The translations under genes and the position numbers were made by a program. A DNA stretch of 64,000 nucleotides, taken from positions 1,178,001 to 1,242,000 of the forward strand of contig CBDCVQ010000020.1 of assembly GCA_965223165.1 (NCBI GenBank). Reading direction: 5' to 3'. Shown piece by piece: positions 59,566 through 64,000 of the stretch. A model generated the notes under the pieces. It saw only the letters and a list, made by a program, of their open reading frames with translations. It was not told where the DNA came from and did no database searches. The stretch is from JABDMH01 sp965223165 (GTDB lineage Bacteria; Bacteroidota; Bacteroidia; Chitinophagales; Saprospiraceae). How positions within the stretch are numbered: position 1 is the first letter of the stretch; each line of letters starts with the position of its first letter.

Positions 59566-60622
59566 GTGCTCCTGGATCTTGGCTGTCACCCTGGTGCTAG
59601 CGGCTTCCTCGAGTGGCTGGGGCCAGATCGGAGGTAATCATGTCTTTAGCTATCTGTCCCTTCCCTCCTCATCACGTGTCAGTGGACTCGGCGGCAAGCT
59701 GATTAGTGCCCCGGAAGGGGATATATCACTGGGCTATGAGAATCCGGCACTGATCCATGCCGACATGGACCAGCAGCTCAGCTTCCAACATCAATTTTTG
59801 CTGGCGGGTATCCAGACGGGCTACGCTGGCTTTGGCAAGTGGCTAGAGTCGAAGAAGATCATGGCCCATGCGGGCTTCAAGTACATCTTGTTTGGCACCT
59901 TTGACCAAACCGATGCTTTTGGCAATGTACTCGGAGAGTTTAAGGGGAGCGAGGTCGCGCTGGTGCTAGGTGCTTCCTACCAAGTCTACGACAAATTGCG
60001 CATCGGAGCCAATCTCAAGTTGGCCAATTCTTCGCTGGATGTGTACCGCTCGTCGGCCATAGCCATTGATGTGGGAGCCATCTATACAGACACGGCCGCC
60101 GCATTTACGGCCGGGCTCATGATCAAGAACGGGGGCGCCCAGATCAGCACCTACGAGTCGACCCGGGAGGACCTGCCACTGGATGTACAGCTGGGTCTGA
60201 CCAAGCGCTTGCGGTACCTGCCTTTTCAGTTTTCGATCATATTCCACCATTTAAATCAGTGGAATCTATTGTACGATGATCCTAATAATGAGGAAGGGGG
60301 CTTCTTGGGAGGCTTCCAGCCGGTGACTTCCGAGCCTTCGGACGTTGACAATTTCTTCCGACACGTCGTATTTAGCGGCGAAATGTTTTTGGGCAAGGCC
60401 GAGGTGGTACGTATACGCCTGGGATATGATCATCAGCGCAAGCAGGAGCTATCCGTCAGCAATCTGCGTACGTTGACCGGCTTCAGTATCGGCATCGGAT
60501 TTAAGGTCAAAAAATTTAATCTGGATTACTCGCTGTCCAAAGTACATTTTGGCGGGAGCACACATCATCTGGGTCTCTCGACCAACATCAAGTCATTTAC
60601 CCGCCCAGGCATATTGAACTAA
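59531..60622 (+). CDS. porQ: Type IX secretion system protein PorQ
   Basis: A barrel protein that works with PorU, PorV and PorZ at the outer membrane when T9SS cargo is processed and attached. About 363 aa. The body fits PorQ: GGNHVFSYLSLPSSSRVSGL, GGKLISAPEGDISLGYENPA, then FAGFGK-like TGYAGFGKWLESKK and IGANLKLANSSLDVYRSSAI, and RPGILN at the C-terminus. The start is uncertain: I chose a GTG at 59531, which gives a signal peptide ending SSSGWGQ; an ATG at 59486 is possible. Both are inside the MORN gene, so coupling is likely. Confidence 0.85.
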   Translation: MCATRSPSLRSRCSWILAVTLVLAASSSGWGQIGGNHVFSYLSLPSSSRVSGLGGKLISAPEGDISLGYENPALIHADMDQQLSFQHQFLLAGIQTGYAGFGKWLESKKIMAHAGFKYILFGTFDQTDAFGNVLGEFKGSEVALVLGASYQVYDKLRIGANLKLANSSLDVYRSSAIAIDVGAIYTDTAAAFTAGLMIKNGGAQISTYESTREDLPLDVQLGLTKRLRYLPFQFSIIFHHLNQWNLLYDDPNNEEGGFLGGFQPVTSEPSDVDNFFRHVVFSGEMFLGKAEVVRIRLGYDHQRKQELSVSNLRTLTGFSIGIGFKVKKFNLDYSLSKVHFGGSTHHLGLSTNIKSFTRPGILN

Positions 60623-60626
60623 GCCG

Positions 60627-62111
60627 CTACATCCACGGCTGCCGACTGCTTTGCACCTTGTAGAGCACATACCGCTTGAGTTCTCTGGCCCGGTCCACAG
60701 CGATATATGGGATGCGAATGTCTCCACTGGCCGTATGAAGCACGAGGGTAGCCAGACCTACCCGCTGCTGGTAAGGAGATTGCTTGATCTGTACCGCCTG
60801 CACTTTGTATAGGTGCAGTGCTTTGAATACCCGTTCGATTACGCCCGAACGGGTCCGCACAAGGTTGCGACTGATGTAGTATCTCCATCGGCGACAATAG
60901 AAATACTGGTAGATCCCCGACAGTAGCAACCACACGGCTGCCGCTACGGCCAGACCCGGTTCCATGGTAAAATAGTGGGCACCCGCCAAGGCCAGTGCCG
61001 GTAGGATCGAGATAAAAAGTAGCCTGCGGTAGAACAGGCGCCAGTCAATCGGATGGGGGGTAACCGGGTCTCCATGACTGACGCCAAAATAGATGGACCT
61101 CAGTTGCTCCAGCTTATCAAAGGGACAACCCGGAATCGAAATCATGGCACTGCCACGGCCACTACTGCGCGCTTGGTACATCCGAAGAAATACGATACCA
61201 AAGAGGTCTCGCAACGGATTTTTGACCCATCGCAGGATTTGAATTTTGGAATCCAATGCGGCTTGTTCACGACGATTCAGCAATCCGCCCTCGACTTTGT
61301 AACCGTCTCGGGTCTTCCACACATGCAGATTGTAGTAGCGCAATAATGTATAAACGAGCGTGCCAAAAAAAGCAGCGATGAGCAATCCCACAAACAGGAC
61401 CACGCCATAGGTCAGGGCATTGGTATAGATGTTTTCGGTGACTGCATCAAACTTTTCCACATAGTTGGCCCCAAGGGACTCACTGATCCGGTCTCTCAGC
61501 CCCAGCAGAAAGGCGAATATGATGCCCGCCGTGCGCAGGTGGTTTTGACTGATGCCCACCTTGAGCAAGTCCAGCGGCGTCAGAGACAAAATCAACTGCT
61601 GTTGTGCCTCGGTCGAGCCATCCACCTCTTCGGTACCTCCCTTGTTGGCAAAGATGAATGCCCGCAACTCCTCTGCTTTATTCAGCGCGAGCGCTGCAAA
61701 TTCAAATTCTTCCTTGGAGGAGCCTGCCGTATCGATCTTGAGCCTGGCCACATCAAACATCTGGTGAACCACATTCTGCTCAAACGATATCGACTGGATC
61801 CGATCAAAGGGAATATCTAGTTTGACCTTGCGGAAGACGCCTTTCTGTACATGGAGTTTGTCGCCTCGCAGAAAGAAGTGAAATCGGAAATATTGTAAGA
61901 TGGAGAATACAATGACCAGTAGGGTGACCACGATACTCAGGGTCAGCGCCATCGATGGGCCCAACACGTTGGACCGAAATATCAGGATGAGGATCAGTGG
62001 CCACCAGGTGCGAATCAGCGATTTGACAATGTTGAAGATGATGAGAACAATCGCGATGGGGGCCTGGCGCGTGGGCAGGCTGTGCCACATCGCTTCACTC
62101 TTCTTCGTCAT
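60627..62111 (-). CDS. Bacterial PH-domain membrane protein, long (YdbT-like)
   Basis: A 494-aa membrane protein with three bPH2 (DUF304) domains between membrane helices. Domain cores read FHFFLRGDKLHVQKGVFRK, then LHVWKTRDGYKVEGGLLNRR and WRYYISRNLVRTRSGVIERV; each is followed by an I-x-x-IQ strand (DIPFDRIQSISFEQNVVHQM and KALHLYKVQAVQIKQSPYQQ). The pair YdbS/YdbT in Bacillus confers resistance to an antimicrobial peptide; here the role is unknown. It overlaps the short partner by 17 bases and converges with porQ. Confidence 0.9.
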   Translation of the reverse strand: MTKKSEAMWHSLPTRQAPIAIVLIIFNIVKSLIRTWWPLILILIFRSNVLGPSMALTLSIVVTLLVIVFSILQYFRFHFFLRGDKLHVQKGVFRKVKLDIPFDRIQSISFEQNVVHQMFDVARLKIDTAGSSKEEFEFAALALNKAEELRAFIFANKGGTEEVDGSTEAQQQLILSLTPLDLLKVGISQNHLRTAGIIFAFLLGLRDRISESLGANYVEKFDAVTENIYTNALTYGVVLFVGLLIAAFFGTLVYTLLRYYNLHVWKTRDGYKVEGGLLNRREQAALDSKIQILRWVKNPLRDLFGIVFLRMYQARSSGRGSAMISIPGCPFDKLEQLRSIYFGVSHGDPVTPHPIDWRLFYRRLLFISILPALALAGAHYFTMEPGLAVAAAVWLLLSGIYQYFYCRRWRYYISRNLVRTRSGVIERVFKALHLYKVQAVQIKQSPYQQRVGLATLVLHTASGDIRIPYIAVDRARELKRYVLYKVQSSRQPWM

Positions 62112-62637
62112 AGCGGTCTCTGATCTTCTCGATGATCTGCTCCTTCACACGCTCCGCATCCTCGGGGTCTAAGCCGGGTATGGAAATATCGCTACTGGAA
62201 CCACCCGCTGTAAATACTTTTAGCTCAGCCACGCCAAAGGCACGATCCAGCACGCCCTTGGAGATCTCACAATGCTGCACCCGGCTAAAAGGTATGGTGA
62301 TCCATTTCTTGAAGAAAACTCCGGTCTGATAACTGATGTCACGCTGTCGCAAGGCAAAAGACTTGTACTTTACGCTGACCGAAGAGAAAAAAAGCATGCC
62401 CATCAGCGCCAAAAACCAGGCGATCAATAGAGTATAAGTCAGCCAGTGCAAAAGGCCAAACCGCAGCAGGCCAAACACCAAGATGGGAAGCAACAGCATC
62501 AGAAAAAAGATCAGGTTGGAGACGTACAGCACCTTGGCATAGGCACGCTGAATCGGCACAAAGTGTGGGCTCTCGGCAGGGGGTAGCGCAGAGAGATCAA
62601 TCGGATCATTTTCAAACAGTTCCTTAGACATTGACAC
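62095..62637 (-). CDS. Bacterial PH-domain membrane protein, short (YdbS-like)
   Basis: A 180-aa protein with two hydrophobic helices (FFLMLLLPILVFGLLRF and LLIAWFLALMGMLFF) followed by one bPH2 domain: FALRQRDISYQTGVFFKKWI, TIPFSRVQHCEISKGVLDRA, FGVAELKVFTAGGSSSDISI. It is the natural partner of the longer protein downstream, as in ydbS-ydbT. It overlaps mfd by 14 bases and the long gene by 17 bases, so all three form one operon on the minus strand. Confidence 0.9.
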   Translation of the reverse strand: MSMSKELFENDPIDLSALPPAESPHFVPIQRAYAKVLYVSNLIFFLMLLLPILVFGLLRFGLLHWLTYTLLIAWFLALMGMLFFSSVSVKYKSFALRQRDISYQTGVFFKKWITIPFSRVQHCEISKGVLDRAFGVAELKVFTAGGSSSDISIPGLDPEDAERVKEQIIEKIRDRYDEEE

Positions 62638-64000
62638 TACTCTCTGCTAGCGAAAGCTCGGTTTTTATCTCTGTGAGCAGCTCCATGGCTTGCTGAAGGT
62701 TTGGTATACGATCTTTGACCAGGATCAGGTATTGGCTGCTTTGCTTGAGCCGAAGGCCCATTTTCTCGCCACGGGAGCTGATGAAGGCCAAAAACTGATT
62801 AAAAAAACTACTCTCATAAAAGCTGGACTGAGGGTTGAGGACAAAGAAGCATTGTAGTTTGGCGTTCTTTAGTATGCATCGCTCAAAGCCCAAGTCTTTG
62901 CAAATCCATCGTAGTCGCAAGGTATCAAAGAGCGTATCTACCTGCTCCGGCAGGGGCCCAAAGCGGTCGATCATGCGCTGGGTAAAGTGCTGCAGCTCCG
63001 TCTCATCGGCCAAGCCGTCCAGTTCCGTATATAAATTTAGCCGCTCCTGAATCACATTCACATACGAATCGGGTATGAGCATCTCGGCATCCGTCTCGAT
63101 CTGCACGTCTTTGACAAAACTCCGCTGATCCAACTCCTCTTGGAAAAGTTCTTTGAACTCGTTTTCCTTCAGTTCCTGCACAGCTTCTTCGAGGATCTTG
63201 GTGTAGGTCTCGAAGCCAATCTCGGTGATGAAACCGCTTTGCTCGCCCCCCAGCAGGTTGCCCGCTCCTCGGATGTCCAAGTCTCGCATGGCGATGTTAA
63301 AGCCGCTGCCGAGATCAGAAAACTCCTCCAGCGTCTTCAGTCGCTTGCGGGCTTCGGTGGTGAGGGTGGACAAGGGAGGACTAAACAGATAGCAGAAGGC
63401 CTTGCGATTAGACCGCCCTACCCGGCCCCGGAGCTGATGGAGGTCACTCATGCCAAACTGATGGGCGTTGTTGATGATGATCGTATTGGCATTGGGAATG
63501 TCCAAACCGGTCTCGATGATATTGGTGCACAAGAGCACATCATACTTCCCATCGATGAAATCTACCAGTGTGCGCTCGAGATCTTTGGACTCCATCTGGC
63601 CATGGGCCATGGTGAGATCCACGTCGGGACAGAGCCGCTTGAGCATGACCATCATCTCGGTCAGATTTTTGACCCGATTGTGGACGAAAAAGACTTGGCC
63701 GCCCCGATTGACCTCAAAGTAGATGGCGTCTTTGATCAGCTCATCATTAAACACCCGCGTCTCCGTGTAGATGGGTTGGCGATTGGGAGGTGGCGTGCGG
63801 ATGATGGACAGATCTCTGGCCGCCATCAACGAGAACTGAAGGGTCCTGGGTATGGGGGTGGCGGTCAGGGTAAGCGTGTCCACATTGACCTGCAGGTTGC
63901 GCAACTTCTCCTTGGCAGCAACACCAAATTTTTGCTCCTCGTCGATGATCAGCAAGCCCAGATCTTTGAAGGCCACTTTCTTATTGAGCAGTCCATGTGT
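62624..64000 (-). CDS. mfd: Transcription-repair coupling factor, N-terminus cut by the window
   Basis: Removes RNA polymerase stalled at DNA damage and recruits the excision repair enzymes. About 459 C-terminal residues are visible; the full protein is about 1,100. From the right edge the frame reads THGLLNKKVAFKDLGLLIID then EEQKFGV, the Walker B region of its RecG-like helicase, followed by TATPIPRTLQFSLMAARDLS, TNIIETGLDIPNANTIIINN and QLRGRVGRSNRKAFCYLF (motifs III to VI). The TRCF C-terminal domain begins near DLDIRGAGNLLGGEQSGFI. It leads an operon with the two PH-domain proteins. Confidence 0.97.
   Translation of the reverse strand, partial: THGLLNKKVAFKDLGLLIIDEEQKFGVAAKEKLRNLQVNVDTLTLTATPIPRTLQFSLMAARDLSIIRTPPPNRQPIYTETRVFNDELIKDAIYFEVNRGGQVFFVHNRVKNLTEMMVMLKRLCPDVDLTMAHGQMESKDLERTLVDFIDGKYDVLLCTNIIETGLDIPNANTIIINNAHQFGMSDLHQLRGRVGRSNRKAFCYLFSPPLSTLTTEARKRLKTLEEFSDLGSGFNIAMRDLDIRGAGNLLGGEQSGFITEIGFETYTKILEEAVQELKENEFKELFQEELDQRSFVKDVQIETDAEMLIPDSYVNVIQERLNLYTELDGLADETELQHFTQRMIDRFGPLPEQVDTLFDTLRLRWICKDLGFERCILKNAKLQCFFVLNPQSSFYESSFFNQFLAFISSRGEKMGLRLKQSSQYLILVKDRIPNLQQAMELLTEIKTELSLAESSVNV

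Overview
The window looks like a chromosomal segment of a Bacteroidota bacterium, most likely a fairly GC-rich member of the Saprospiria (Lewinella/Saprospiraceae-like); the class assignment is an inference. Pointers to the phylum are a GldB-type gliding lipoprotein, PorQ of the type IX secretion system (T9SS), three proteins with a T9SS type A sorting domain, DUF1080, DUF6702 and DUF3109 proteins, a eukaryote-type citrate synthase, and several promoters of the Bacteroidota form TTTG-N(17-23)-TAnnTTTG. Both ends cut through genes: pyrD lacks its N-terminus at the left edge and mfd lacks its N-terminus at the right edge. I see no rRNA, tRNA, CRISPR array, prophage or intact insertion sequence. 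Layout: 1-7 kb carries pyrD, nadC, an outer-membrane barrel, gldB, a DUF937 protein and a coupled tatA / lipoprotein / M64 peptidase cluster. 7-15 kb is core metabolism: DUF177-rpmF, a ridA-trpS-FAH operon, metK, and gcvP-hldD. 15-19 kb has a 93-bp repeat cluster, a phosphopantetheinyl transferase divergent from a WD40 protein, dcd and a rhodanese. 19-25 kb has a PASTA protein with a T9SS cargo, a MATE transporter and two toxin-antitoxin loci that keep the antitoxin but have lost the toxin. 25-31 kb has dnaE, two thioredoxin-fold proteins, a third antitoxin with a broken toxin, and cutC. 31-40 kb has a lipoprotein, sod, fdhD with its DUF7009 neighbour, fumC, an aminopeptidase P, a minisatellite cluster, a Rieske-TPP enzyme fusion and a two-domain DUF1080 lipoprotein. 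40-51 kb holds envelope proteins (lipoproteins, an FG-GAP T9SS cargo, HupE, DUF6702, a zinc-protease-like lipoprotein) and a four-gene operon TPR / acyl-CoA dehydrogenase / site-2 protease / CotH-like protein. 51-64 kb has two tandem tonB paralogues, vanZ, gcvH and citrate synthase, a DUF3109 protein, a PpiD-like foldase, a MORN-repeat lipoprotein, porQ, two bacterial PH-domain proteins and mfd. How the genes connect: gcvP and gcvH supply two parts of the glycine cleavage system from separate loci; citrate synthase and fumarase feed the TCA cycle; the cargo proteins, PorQ, GldB, the foldase and the TonB pair all serve envelope biogenesis and export. The items I would look at first are the Rieske-TPP fusion, the pattern of three antitoxin genes each next to a wrecked toxin, and the two unusual repeat clusters (15.8-16.3 kb and 36.7-37.0 kb).
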